From positions 13,851-77,850 of the forward strand of contig NZ_KI519484.1 of NCBI RefSeq assembly GCF_000482725.1: DNA of 64,000 nucleotides, in the 5' to 3' direction. The stretch comes from Psychromonas arctica DSM 14288 (lineage in GTDB: Bacteria > Pseudomonadota > Gammaproteobacteria > Enterobacterales > Psychromonadaceae). Of the stretch, positions 48,817-57,657 are shown piece after piece. Made by a program: the position numbers and the translations under genes. The notes under the pieces were generated by a model. It searched no databases and was not told the origin of the DNA. It was given only the letters and a program-made list of their open reading frames with translations. How positions within the stretch are numbered: the first letter of the stretch is position 1; the number at the start of each line of letters is the position of its first letter.

Positions 48817-48854
48817 AAAACGGTTAATAGGTATTTATTAGCCGTTTTATTTTG
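48817..48854 (+). terminator. Hairpin between the TAXI receptor and permease genes
   Basis: AAAACGGTTAATA and TATTAGCCGTTTT pair with one G-U, followed by ATTTTG. It probably ends a share of transcripts after the receptor gene. Confidence 0.75.
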
Positions 48855-49004
48855 TGTAAAACAATAAATAGATTACATGTAACAAGCAACAATTAACGGT
48901 AAGTACAACTTTTAACATCAGTCTTTTAACTTGATTTAATCATTAACGTAATCAAGAACCAATCTATAAATCTAATAATATTTGGTGACCCTGTGGAGAA
49001 TAGC

Positions 49005-50909
49005 ATGAGTGAATCTACTACTACGTGTAAATGGATTTCGGACAAAATAGTATTAATTGCTGCACTAGCAGCTATATCATTATCAATCTTTCAAATATGG
49101 CAAGGAATAACAGCTGACTTAGCCGCTACCATATTTAGACCCATTCACTTAAGTTGGGTATTAATCCTAGTGTTTTTTACCCTACCACTGATTAAATCAC
49201 AACGTTCGACAGGGTTATACCTAATTGGACGAGTCATAGACTTCATCTTTATTGCCGCAATAGCTTGGGCTTCTTACCATATTGTTGCCTTTGATTATGA
49301 TGATATTTCATTCTTATTAGATGGCCTAACCACACTTGACCAGATATCCGGTTTAATAATTTTAGTATTATTACTGGAAGCAACAAGACGAACGGTTGGT
49401 CTAGTCATGGTGTTTATCGCTGCATTATTTTTAGTTTATGCGATTTTTGGTAATTACCTACCTGGGTCAGTGGCAAGTAAAGGCTTTGCGATTGAGGAGA
49501 TCATTAGATTCCATATCTATTCAACCAATGGTGTTTATGGCGCACCACTTGCAATTGCTGCCGGTGTGGTCTTTATTTTTGTATTGTTTGGTGCTTTTTT
49601 ACAGGTCACTGGAGCCGGTAAATTCTTTATCGACGCATCATTCTCGATTGCAGGTAAATATCGTGGTGGTCCGGCAAAAGCGAGTGTTATTGCTTCAGCC
49701 GCGTTAGGTTCAATTTCAGGATCTGCTATTGCTAATACTGTGACTACAGGCGCATTAACCATACCAATGATGAAAAAGTTAGGATATAAACCAGAACAAG
49801 CGGCAGGTATTGAAGCGGCTGCATCTACCGGTGGTCAAATCATGCCACCTGTTATGGGAGCGGGCGCGTTTGTAATGGCTCAGTTTACGGGGATACCTTA
49901 CAGTGAAATATTATTAGTATCGATTGCTCCTGCTATTTTATACTTTGCTTGTACCTTGCTTTATGTTCATCTAATGGCGTGTAAATTAGGCTTACAAGGC
50001 ATGGAAATAACTGAAAAGATTTCCGTAGTGTTAAAAAATGGTTGGCATTTCCTGGTGCCATTAATTTTAATCACTAGCTTACTGTTAATGAGTTATTCTC
50101 CTATTTTGGTCGGTATTTCGGGCTGTGTTGCTATTTTGGTGGCTGCCATGTGTAGAAAACATAGCCGTATCACCGTAGGAGTCTTCTTTGAAGGCATGAA
50201 GGAAGGGGCTTTATTAGCATTACCTATTTCTGTAGCCTGTGGTACTGCGGGTATTGTAGTCGGTGTGGTAGGACAAACAGGAATTGGTTTACAATTTACA
50301 CAGTTCTTGATGGCATTATCAGGCGGTTACTTATGGTCTGTATTGGGCTTGATTGCAATCGCAGCGGTGATCCTTGGAATGGGATTACCAGTAACCGCAG
50401 CTTATATCGTTTTATCTATTATGGCGGTGCCAAGCTTAACTGAGTTAGGTGTAGGTTTATTAGCGGCGCACATGATTGTATTTTGGCTATCGCAAACCTC
50501 TAATGTAACGCCACCTATTGCATTGGCTGCCTTTGCCGCTGCAGGTATCGCTAATACTTCGCCGATGCGATCCGCAGTTCAAGCATTTAAGTTAGCACAA
50601 GGGTTTTTCATTATCCCTATTATGATGGCTTTTTCTGGATTGATTTGGATGGATGGTCAAAATGTCGACTTTGTTATTGCTATCGTATTAACCATTGGTT
50701 TAATCGTTGCATTTGCTGGCACTATAGAAGGGCGTTTAGCCACTAAGCTACCATTGCTTGCGCGTGGTTTATTATTGATTGCTGGTTTTACTATGTTAGT
50801 GCCTTATCTTTACATCAATATAGCCGGGATTGCGATCATCGTGATGGTTTGCTTGATTAACTATCGTTTATCTAGAACTGAAGATGAGACTGTTATTGCT
50901 TCAATTTAA
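49005..50909 (+). CDS. TRAP transporter permease, fused small and large subunits (DctQM type)
   Basis: The 634-residue inner-membrane protein combines the four-helix small subunit and the twelve-helix large subunit of a TRAP transporter, the form that partners TAXI receptors. Hydrophobic segments run throughout. The large-subunit signatures GSISGSAIANTVTTGA and EAAASTGGQIMPPVMGAGAF, and later LGMGLPVTAAYI, are clear. Transport is expected to be Na+-driven and unidirectional. The ATG at 49005 has GGAG six bases upstream; an in-frame GTG at 48993 would overlap that site. Confidence 0.9.
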   Translation: MSESTTTCKWISDKIVLIAALAAISLSIFQIWQGITADLAATIFRPIHLSWVLILVFFTLPLIKSQRSTGLYLIGRVIDFIFIAAIAWASYHIVAFDYDDISFLLDGLTTLDQISGLIILVLLLEATRRTVGLVMVFIAALFLVYAIFGNYLPGSVASKGFAIEEIIRFHIYSTNGVYGAPLAIAAGVVFIFVLFGAFLQVTGAGKFFIDASFSIAGKYRGGPAKASVIASAALGSISGSAIANTVTTGALTIPMMKKLGYKPEQAAGIEAAASTGGQIMPPVMGAGAFVMAQFTGIPYSEILLVSIAPAILYFACTLLYVHLMACKLGLQGMEITEKISVVLKNGWHFLVPLILITSLLLMSYSPILVGISGCVAILVAAMCRKHSRITVGVFFEGMKEGALLALPISVACGTAGIVVGVVGQTGIGLQFTQFLMALSGGYLWSVLGLIAIAAVILGMGLPVTAAYIVLSIMAVPSLTELGVGLLAAHMIVFWLSQTSNVTPPIALAAFAAAGIANTSPMRSAVQAFKLAQGFFIIPIMMAFSGLIWMDGQNVDFVIAIVLTIGLIVAFAGTIEGRLATKLPLLARGLLLIAGFTMLVPYLYINIAGIAIIVMVCLINYRLSRTEDETVIASI

Positions 50910-50948
50910 AGTTCATTGATTTAACCTTCATAACCTAACACCTATAAC

Positions 50949-50984
50949 TTAACCGCTATCACCTAAAGGGGTAATAGCGGTTAA
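50949..50984 (+). terminator. Strong hairpin after the TRAP permease gene
   Basis: TTAACCGCTAT and ATAGCGGTTAA pair perfectly, with a further ACC and GGGGT near the loop. There is no T run, so it is a putative terminator. Confidence 0.6.
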
Positions 50985-51356
50985 TATCAAATCCTAGTGT
51001 TAATAAATATCACTGTTAATGTCTAACATTCAATTCCTAGTTACCAATGTTCAATACCTACTAACTAATCATTAATACCTAGTAATTAATGCCATATATT
51101 ACACTCGTCATAAATTGCAACGGTAACTGTATATACATACAGGTAAATGAGTGATTTTGATTTTAATAGTAAACTCTCAAACATTTAACACATATTTGAA
51201 GCATTAATGTTCATTAATTGAACAAATTATACTAAATCAGTAGGTTAATGTGATTATCCGCTTTTCATTGCATTCTCACTTGACTGTTTATTTATACAGT
51301 TAATGTTAAATGTATCACTTTCAATATTAATTTTTAATAATCTTTTAAATTGTATT
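50985..51356. other. AT-rich intergenic region upstream of the GST genes
   Basis: The first part repeats loosely related strings (CCTAGTTA, CCTACTAA, CCTAGTAA) about every 25-35 bases, without a clean unit. No gene is seen on either strand. The GST promoter probably lies in its last 100 bases. Confidence 0.45.
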
Positions 51357-51368
51357 GAACGATCGTTC
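51357..51368. promoter_or_regulatory. Perfect 12-bp palindrome GAACGATCGTTC, TetR-type operator candidate
   Basis: The palindrome, flanked as TTGAACGATCGTTCTA, lies 42 bases before the start of the first GST gene. Such symmetric AACG/CGTT sites are common for TetR-family repressors. No regulator gene is adjacent in this window. Confidence 0.5.
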
Positions 51369-51409
51369 TATCTGTGTTTCAATATTATGCTCATAAAAAG
51401 GAGCATGAC

Positions 51410-52087
51410 ATGATCAAGTTTTATTTTCACCAAACACCAAATCCGATGAAAGTGGCTTTATTTTTAGAAGAAACTGGCCTTCCCTTTGAGTTAGTTGCAC
51501 TTGATACTTTAAAAGGAGAGCAACATACTCCTGAATATCGCCAAATAAATCCAAATGCAAAAGCACCTGCTATTGAAGATGATGGCACACGTGTTTTTGA
51601 TTCAAATGCGATTTTGATGTACTTATCTGAAAAGACTGGAAAATTAGCTGGCCAACCAGGTGATCGTGCTGAAATGCTGTCTTGGTTAATGTTTATTGCT
51701 TCTGGTCTTGGTCCATATTCTGGTCAATGTGTTCATTTCCGTCATGCTGCACCTGAAGGTAATGATTATGCAGTTAACCGTTATTTACGCGAAGCACAAC
51801 GTCATTATGAAGTATTAGATACACATTTAGCGGGTCGTGAATTTATTGTTGGCGAAGAGTATACTATTGCTGATGTTTCAGCTTGGGGCTGGATTGATAA
51901 AGCGGCCGTTGTATTGGGTGAAGAAGGGCTAACACCTTACCCTAATCTTAAACGTTGGTTTGATAGTATTAATAGTCGTCCAGCAGCTGCACGAGCTAGA
52001 GAAATGGGTAAAGACATCACATTTAAGAAAGAGTTTGATGAGGATGCTAAACGGGCATTTTTCCCATCAAACTATCCTAAGGTTTAA
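51410..52087 (+). CDS. Glutathione S-transferase family protein
   Basis: The 225-residue protein has an N-terminal thioredoxin-like GST domain (FYFHQTPNPMKVALFLEETG, the cis-Pro region NAKAPAIEDDG, and DSNAILMYLSEK for glutathione binding). An all-helical C-terminal domain follows, with GREFIVGEEYTIADVSAWGW. It resembles YfcG/YghU-type disulfide-bond oxidoreductases. Asn12 and neighbouring residues replace the catalytic Tyr or Ser of classical GSTs, as in that group. AGGAG lies seven bases before the ATG at 51410; the frame is open 12 codons further, but without a site. It is likely cotranscribed with the yghU gene 24 bases downstream. Confidence 0.85.
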   Translation: MIKFYFHQTPNPMKVALFLEETGLPFELVALDTLKGEQHTPEYRQINPNAKAPAIEDDGTRVFDSNAILMYLSEKTGKLAGQPGDRAEMLSWLMFIASGLGPYSGQCVHFRHAAPEGNDYAVNRYLREAQRHYEVLDTHLAGREFIVGEEYTIADVSAWGWIDKAAVVLGEEGLTPYPNLKRWFDSINSRPAAARAREMGKDITFKKEFDEDAKRAFFPSNYPKV

Positions 52088-52111
52088 TCATTACATTGCT
52101 AAGGAATTAAT

Positions 52112-52972
52112 ATGACCGAACAATATACACCGCCTAAAGTTTGGGTTGAAAACACCGCGGGTGGTAATAAATGGGCGAGCATTAATCGTCCTGTTTCTGG
52201 CGCAACTCATGAAAAAGTATTGCCTGTAGGTAATCATTCGCTGCAACTTTATTCATTAGGCACGCCTAACGGACAAAAAGTCACTATTCTTCTTGAAGAG
52301 TTACTAGCCGCAGGTGTTAAAGAAGCTGAGTATGATGCTTACTTGACCAATATCGGTGAAGGCGAACAATTCTCTTCAGGATTTGTAGGTGTAAACCCTA
52401 ACTCTAAAATTCCAGCGCTGGTGGATAAATCGGGCGCTCAGTCTGTTAACGTTTTTGAGTCGGCTTCAATTTTGGTTCATTTAGCAGAGAAATTTGGACA
52501 CTTTTTACCAACACAAGGGGCAGCGAGAACAACTACCTTTAATTGGTTATTTTGGGCGCAGGGTTCAGCTCCTTTCTTAGGTGGTGGCTTTGGTCATTTT
52601 TATGCTTATGCAGATGAAAAATTTGAATACCCGATCAATCGTTTTGCGATGGAAGCTAAACGTCAATTAGACGTTTTAGATAAACAACTTGCTAACAATA
52701 CCTATGTAGCGGGCGAAGAGTTTACGATTGCTGATATCGCAATATGGCCATGGTACGGAAATTTAGTACTTGGTAATTTATATGATGCTGCAGAATTTTT
52801 ACAAGTTGACACTTACACGCACGTTTTACGTTGGGCTAAACAGCTTGAAGCGCGAGAAGGTGTGCAAAGGGGACGTATCATAAATCGTTCTTGGGGTGAG
52901 GAGTGGGAACAAGTTCCTGATCGTCATTCAGCTGCAGATATTGATGCAGTATTAGCTAAAAAACCAAAATAG
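52112..52972 (+). CDS. yghU: YghU-type glutathione-dependent disulfide oxidoreductase
   Basis: The 286-residue protein matches E. coli YghU along its length: an N-terminal extension ending in INRPVSGATHEKVLPVG, the GST fold with LYSLGTPNGQKVTILLEELL, then GVNPNSKIPALVDKSG, FNWLFWAQGSAPFLGGGFGH and EEFTIADIAIWPW. E. coli YghU binds two glutathione molecules and reduces disulfides in vitro; its physiological substrate is unknown. It is paired with the preceding GST-family gene, which suggests a joint role in thiol or electrophile stress. Confidence 0.92.
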   Translation: MTEQYTPPKVWVENTAGGNKWASINRPVSGATHEKVLPVGNHSLQLYSLGTPNGQKVTILLEELLAAGVKEAEYDAYLTNIGEGEQFSSGFVGVNPNSKIPALVDKSGAQSVNVFESASILVHLAEKFGHFLPTQGAARTTTFNWLFWAQGSAPFLGGGFGHFYAYADEKFEYPINRFAMEAKRQLDVLDKQLANNTYVAGEEFTIADIAIWPWYGNLVLGNLYDAAEFLQVDTYTHVLRWAKQLEAREGVQRGRIINRSWGEEWEQVPDRHSAADIDAVLAKKPK

Positions 52973-53020
52973 GTTTAAAGCTTAGGCGTCTAGTGGGCGT
53001 ACGTGCTAAAGAAGTACTAT

Positions 53021-53058
53021 AAAAGGCCAAGTAAGATAACCTCCTACTTGGCCTTTTT
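53021..53058. terminator. Bidirectional terminator between yghU and afuC
   Basis: AAAAGGCCAAGTA and TACTTGGCCTTTT form a perfect 13-bp stem with T runs in both directions, between two convergent genes. Confidence 0.93.
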
Positions 53059-53074
53059 ATATTTTGTAATCTAA

Positions 53075-54148
53075 CTATTTAGCATCGGCAGGCAATAAAA
53101 ATAAGCCAGTGGGATTAATTGTTAAAAAAGCACGCTCAGCTAAGGACGCATTGAATTGCGAAGAGTTAAGCTGCAATAATATTTCATGGTCTTGCCAAGT
53201 CACACTCACTTCGTACATCGCCCCCATATAAGCAACCTTATTTACTTGGCAACGTTGACTTTCATCACCTTGATTAGTTAAAAGAATAGCTTCTGGCCTA
53301 ACACCAATTAAATAATTTCCACTTTTAAAACCTTCAACCATGGTCGGATCGGCAGGGGTCTTGTAACCATTAATATTAATTTGTTCGCCATCAAACTGAC
53401 CTGGGAAGATATTAGCTTCACCCATAAAGTTTGCCATAAACATTGACGCTGGATTTTTATAAAGCTCAGTAGGAGAACCTTGTTGCATAATTTCGCCATC
53501 TTTCATGACTATCACGGTATCCGACACGGCAAACGCTTCTGTTTGGTCATGCGTTACATATAAAGATGTGATATTAAAACGCTGCTGCAGTTCTCGAATA
53601 GTTTCACGCATGCTCCGGCGTAAATTCGCATCTAAATTACTGAGTGGCTCATCAAACAACAATACTTTGGGTTTTAATACTAACGCACGGGCAAGTGCCA
53701 CACGTTGTTGTTGACCACCGGATATTTGATCCACATAACGCTCACCAAAGCCTTCTAAATCGACTAATTTTAATGCTTCGTCAACACGTTGTTTAGTTTC
53801 TGCTTTAGAGATACCTAACATCTTTAATCCATAGGCAACATTTTGGTGTAATGATAAGTGCGGAAACAATGCATAGGACTGAAACACCATACAGATATCA
53901 CGTTGTTGAATCGAAGTATTGGTGACATCCTCGCCATCAATAAATATTTGACCGCTGGTGGGCTTTTCTAGACCGGCCACTAAACGCAACACCGTCGTTT
54001 TCCCGCAACCAGAAGGACCTAATAAGGTGACTAAACTGCCTTTTTTGATCTCTAGGTCTAAGTTACCGATGACTTCTTTGTCGTCAAATTTTTTGCAAAT
54101 ATTTTTTAATACTACAAAGTTTTCATTTTCCATTTTACTGTTTTCCAT
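53075..54148 (-). CDS. afuC: ABC transporter ATPase, AfuC/FbpC type
   Basis: This is the nucleotide-binding subunit of the importer encoded with the two genes upstream. The 357-residue protein has Walker [10 protein letters not shown] (residues 44-52), the Q loop [11 protein letters not shown], the signature ISGGQQQR, Walker [13 protein letters not shown] and the switch His in YVTHDQ. A C-terminal TOBE-like domain follows (about residues 280-357), with IGVRPEAI. Sequence alone cannot tell iron(III), phosphonate or sugar-phosphate importers apart; the Afu assignment comes from the fused permease and the Uhp genes beside it. The ATG at 54148 is used (GGAG nine bases upstream). Confidence 0.8.
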   Translation of the reverse strand: MENSKMENENFVVLKNICKKFDDKEVIGNLDLEIKKGSLVTLLGPSGCGKTTVLRLVAGLEKPTSGQIFIDGEDVTNTSIQQRDICMVFQSYALFPHLSLHQNVAYGLKMLGISKAETKQRVDEALKLVDLEGFGERYVDQISGGQQQRVALARALVLKPKVLLFDEPLSNLDANLRRSMRETIRELQQRFNITSLYVTHDQTEAFAVSDTVIVMKDGEIMQQGSPTELYKNPASMFMANFMGEANIFPGQFDGEQININGYKTPADPTMVEGFKSGNYLIGVRPEAILLTNQGDESQRCQVNKVAYMGAMYEVSVTWQDHEILLQLNSSQFNASLAERAFLTINPTGLFLLPADAK

Positions 54149-54166
54149 TAGTCGTTACTCCAGTCA

Positions 54167-56263
54167 TTATTCTTGGTTGGTTGCTTTAGAACGAGATACA
54201 CGAGTATCACCAACAAGGAAGTCAAAAATCAAAATAATTGCTAACATCACCACGATCAGCACTGACCCGTAGGAAATAGCGATACCGTATTCACCATCTT
54301 CAACGCGATTCAAAATATAAGAAGTGGCAACACGAGTTTCCGGTGTAACTAAGAATATAATGGCGCTTACTGTGGTCATTGCACGCACAAAGCTATAAAT
54401 CAGTGTCGATAAAATAGCTGGTTTTAATAACGGTAATAGAATATGGGTAATCGTTTTTAAAGAATTAGCACGTAAACTTAATGAGGCTTCATCCAATGAT
54501 TTATCCAATTGTCCGAGTCCTGCTATACCAGAACGAATCCCAACGGGGACATTCCTCATCACCATTGAGATCACCACAATAGCGGCCGTTCCCGTCAAAT
54601 AAATAGGGGCATCATTAAAGGCTAATATGTAAGACACACCAGCAACTGTTCCAGGTACAGCAAAACAAAGCATGGTTGAAAACTCAATGACTTTTTTGCC
54701 ACGGAATTGTTGTCTAACCACTATGTATGCAATCAATAAACCGAAGAAAGCGGTGATTGGTGCGGCAATACCAGCATAAGTCATGGTAGTAATTAAAGAA
54801 GGCCAAGCTCCTTCACTCATCCCCATACCAAATAGGTTGATATAGTTATTAAATGTAAGACTGTAATCGACACCCCAGTTAACAGTAAAGCTGCCATAAA
54901 AGATGCTGCCATAAAGGAGTACGTTAAAGGCCATCCAAAAATACAGGAGACCTGATACACCTAGTTTCAACGATGGTGGTAGTGGCTGAACATCACCACG
55001 GTAAGACTTACCTGAAATAGTCACGTATGAACGTTTACCAATCCATAGATACTGCACGACAAAAATAGCTAAAGAGAATAATAGTAAAATTGCACCTAAT
55101 GTACTCGCCGATGCATAATCAAGTTGCGCACCTGCAATGTAGAAATAAATCTGCGTTGCTAAAACATCGAAACTACCGCCCAGTACTAAGGGATTACTAA
55201 AGTCAGCCAGCGATTGTACAAAGATGATTAAAAAGGAGTTAGCCAATGCAGGTTTTAATAATGGCATCACAATTTGAAAAAAGGTTTGGTAACGGTTAGC
55301 GCGTAATGTATATGAAGCCTCTTCTAATGAAGGATGTAAAGATTTCATTGCTCCGTCAATAATCATGAAAGACATAGGCGCAAAAGCAAGTACTTGAGCC
55401 ATCCAAATACCAGTAAAACCATATAACCAGTTAGTTTGTTCCAAGCCGAACCAGTCGACCATTAATTCGGTAATGTAACCAGAACGACCTAACATTAGTG
55501 TTACGCCCAAACCTACAACAAAGGGTGGAGTAACAATCGGTAGAATAGAAAATATGCGCGCTATAAAAGCAGAACGTTTTGCAATACGCGTAGTATAAAT
55601 GGCAAAAATGAGGCCAAAAAAAGTGGCTCCGATACCAACTGATGTGCCTAACATAACCGAGTTTAATATAATTTGTATAATGTGCGATTTAGTCAGTATT
55701 TCAAGGAACTGGAATAGTACAAAATGGCCAGAGTCATCCTGAAACATAGGTACAAAAATAGCAATACTTGGATAAATAATAAAAGTAGAGATCAATATAA
55801 TGATGGAAATGAGTGAAGCAATAATAAATACATCGCCACCAAGGTATTCCATTCGAGAAAAGGCGAGAGTCATGACTGCGCCAAGGCCAATGAATAAAAC
55901 AATCGTGGAGTAACCTAAACCTTGTTCAGTATACCAAGACGAAAGTAATGTTATAAACATACATAAAATAGAAAAAACAATATCAAACCAGTGTTGTTTT
56001 TTGGCATATTTATTTTGGATTTTACGAGGACGAAGTAATAAACCGAGCGGTAAGATAAACCATAACCAAGAAATATTAGCTGAGCTCCAGCCCATGGCCA
56101 TGTTAATTTCTTCAAAAGTGGAATCGAACACCCCATAATCGAGTGAAAAACTGGGTAGGAATATAAAGCCGGCAAGTAGCACTAAAACCCAGTAAAAAAT
56201 AGGATCTCGATGTTCAGGAGTTGGCCGGTGACGGGTAGATGATTTATCTGTTATATCATTCAT
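54167..56263 (-). CDS. afuB: ABC transporter permease with two fused permease domains, AfuB type
   Basis: The 698-residue inner-membrane protein contains two BPD-type permease halves in one chain. Each ends in an EAA loop that docks the ATPase: EEASYTLRANRYQTFFQIV at about residue 313 and DEASLSLRANSLKTITHIL at about 591. An N-terminal region of about 200 residues adds several extra hydrophobic segments before the first half. FbpB/AfuB and the aminoethylphosphonate permeases share this fused layout. The ATG at 56263 was preferred to one 13 codons earlier, but neither has a strong ribosome site. It overlaps no neighbour; afuC follows after 18 bases. Confidence 0.8.
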   Translation of the reverse strand: MNDITDKSSTRHRPTPEHRDPIFYWVLVLLAGFIFLPSFSLDYGVFDSTFEEINMAMGWSSANISWLWFILPLGLLLRPRKIQNKYAKKQHWFDIVFSILCMFITLLSSWYTEQGLGYSTIVLFIGLGAVMTLAFSRMEYLGGDVFIIASLISIIILISTFIIYPSIAIFVPMFQDDSGHFVLFQFLEILTKSHIIQIILNSVMLGTSVGIGATFFGLIFAIYTTRIAKRSAFIARIFSILPIVTPPFVVGLGVTLMLGRSGYITELMVDWFGLEQTNWLYGFTGIWMAQVLAFAPMSFMIIDGAMKSLHPSLEEASYTLRANRYQTFFQIVMPLLKPALANSFLIIFVQSLADFSNPLVLGGSFDVLATQIYFYIAGAQLDYASASTLGAILLLFSLAIFVVQYLWIGKRSYVTISGKSYRGDVQPLPPSLKLGVSGLLYFWMAFNVLLYGSIFYGSFTVNWGVDYSLTFNNYINLFGMGMSEGAWPSLITTMTYAGIAAPITAFFGLLIAYIVVRQQFRGKKVIEFSTMLCFAVPGTVAGVSYILAFNDAPIYLTGTAAIVVISMVMRNVPVGIRSGIAGLGQLDKSLDEASLSLRANSLKTITHILLPLLKPAILSTLIYSFVRAMTTVSAIIFLVTPETRVATSYILNRVEDGEYGIAISYGSVLIVVMLAIILIFDFLVGDTRVSRSKATNQE

Positions 56264-56398
56264 TGTAAAGTACCGAGTTAATAAAAAGTTATTTTTAATC
56301 AATTTGTTAGATTAAGTATTCCCTATCTGCTCACTGCAAGTGGAAATGAAATTTGTAATCATGATTGAGAGTAGAATTAACATAAAATGTTAAGAGAA

Positions 56399-56422
56399 AT
56401 GAGCAGTACTAATACTGCTCAT
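56399..56422 (-). promoter_or_regulatory. Intercistronic hairpin between afuA and afuB
   Basis: ATGAGCAGTA and TACTGCTCAT form a perfect 10-bp stem around a 4-base loop, 12 bases past the afuA stop. With no real T run it may stabilise the 3' end of an afuA transcript or cause partial termination. Confidence 0.65.
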
Positions 56423-56433
56423 CTAAGTGCAGG

Positions 56434-57471
56434 TTATTCCCCCATTTTTACTTGGTTTACCCATTTATCGATTAAACGTTTACGCTCACTAGATGATCCG
56501 TATTTATTCATATCGTAATTAATTAAGGTTAGCTTTTTAGGGTCCAGTGCATTAGGTGATTGCTCTGCCGTTGTATTGGTTAAAATTTGGAACGATTGAC
56601 CTTTGTTCCAAGCTAACTCTTGGCCTTCTTTGGATAAAACATAATCGACAAAAAGTTTTGCATTATCTAGGTTACGAGCACCTTTAATAATACTCACACC
56701 ACCAATTTCATAACCTGTTCCTTCACAAGGAGAAATAAGCTCCAGCGGTGCACCTTTAGATTGTTCAAGTGAATAGTCATGTAAGAAGCCTACACCGATT
56801 GCGATTTCACCACGCGCGGAGTTACGAGATGGTGTTACACCTGATTTAGTGTATTGAGAGATGTTTTTATCTAATGCTTTGAAGTAATCAAACGCTTTAT
56901 CTTCAGTCCAAAGTTGGATAAAGGTTGCTAATGCAGTGTAGGCAGTGCCTGAACTTTGTGGATCAGAAATTTGAATTTCATCTTTGTACTCTGGCTTAGT
57001 CAGGTCACTCCAACAACGTGGGATTTCTAACCCTTTCTCTGCAAGACGTTCAGTATTCACACCAAAACCAAGAATACCCATATAAACGGCAGATGAGTAA
57101 TTACCTTTACGCTTAGCTGGATCTTTGTATTGGTCCATAATGAACTCAAGCTGTGGAGATTTATAAGGTTGCAGTAAATCCATTTCACCCGCTTGAGATT
57201 GTGGATCTAGCGTGCCACCATACCAAACATCGGCACGAGGGTTCTTTTTCTCTGCTTCAATTTTAGCAAATGTACTACCAGAACCGTTACGTACAAATGA
57301 GGTTTTAACATCATATTTTTCAGAGAATGCTTTGGTTTCTGCAGAACACATTGCATTGGTTGCACTACAGTAAACAACCAGTCGACCTTCGGCAACGGCT
57401 TGTGGTGCAATGGTCATTGTGGAGCCTAGAACACAAGCGGCTAATAAAGTACGTTGAGTGCTAATTTTCAT
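56434..57471 (-). CDS. afuA: Periplasmic binding protein of the AfuABC-type importer
   Basis: This is the solute receptor of the ABC importer. The 345-residue precursor has a Sec signal peptide cut after AVA (residue 27). The mature chain begins EGRLVVYCSATNAMCSAETK and carries the FbpA/AfuA-type features RADVWYGGTLDPQSQA, QISDPQSSGTAY and YEIGGVSIIKGARN. The ferric-binding Tyr pair of FbpA is not evident, and the sequence resembles AfuA, which has been reported to bind hexose- and heptose-phosphates rather than iron. Its place directly after uhpC supports a sugar-phosphate ligand. GGAAGGG gives it the best ribosome site of the cluster. Confidence 0.78.
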   Translation of the reverse strand: MKISTQRTLLAACVLGSTMTIAPQAVAEGRLVVYCSATNAMCSAETKAFSEKYDVKTSFVRNGSGSTFAKIEAEKKNPRADVWYGGTLDPQSQAGEMDLLQPYKSPQLEFIMDQYKDPAKRKGNYSSAVYMGILGFGVNTERLAEKGLEIPRCWSDLTKPEYKDEIQISDPQSSGTAYTALATFIQLWTEDKAFDYFKALDKNISQYTKSGVTPSRNSARGEIAIGVGFLHDYSLEQSKGAPLELISPCEGTGYEIGGVSIIKGARNLDNAKLFVDYVLSKEGQELAWNKGQSFQILTNTTAEQSPNALDPKKLTLINYDMNKYGSSSERKRLIDKWVNQVKMGE

Positions 57472-57507
57472 ATTCTTCCCTTCCTTTTTTTGATAAAAAA
57501 CTAATAT

Positions 57508-57520
57508 TTCACTTCGTGAA
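57508..57520. promoter_or_regulatory. Short palindrome upstream of afuA
   Basis: TTCAC and GTGAA flank TTC, 38-50 bases before the afuA start. It could be a leader hairpin or a regulator half-site pair. I could not match it to a known UhpA site. Confidence 0.3.
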
Positions 57521-57657
57521 TAAATAATGCCAAAGAATTTAGTCTCGTTATTCCGTTCAACTATTCTGCGAATACAAATATGAATAATGGTGTTAGAACA
57601 ATCTGATTTTTATTAGCGAGAAAGCATAAGTATTAGCAACTAAGATCAAAAACATGA

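Noticed and set aside
53075-57471. Ferric iron or 2-aminoethylphosphonate importer as the primary call for the ABC genes
   Set aside because: The family resemblance allows both, but the receptor lacks an obvious ferric Tyr pair and no phosphonate gene is near, while uhpABC lies directly upstream; kept only as an alternative.
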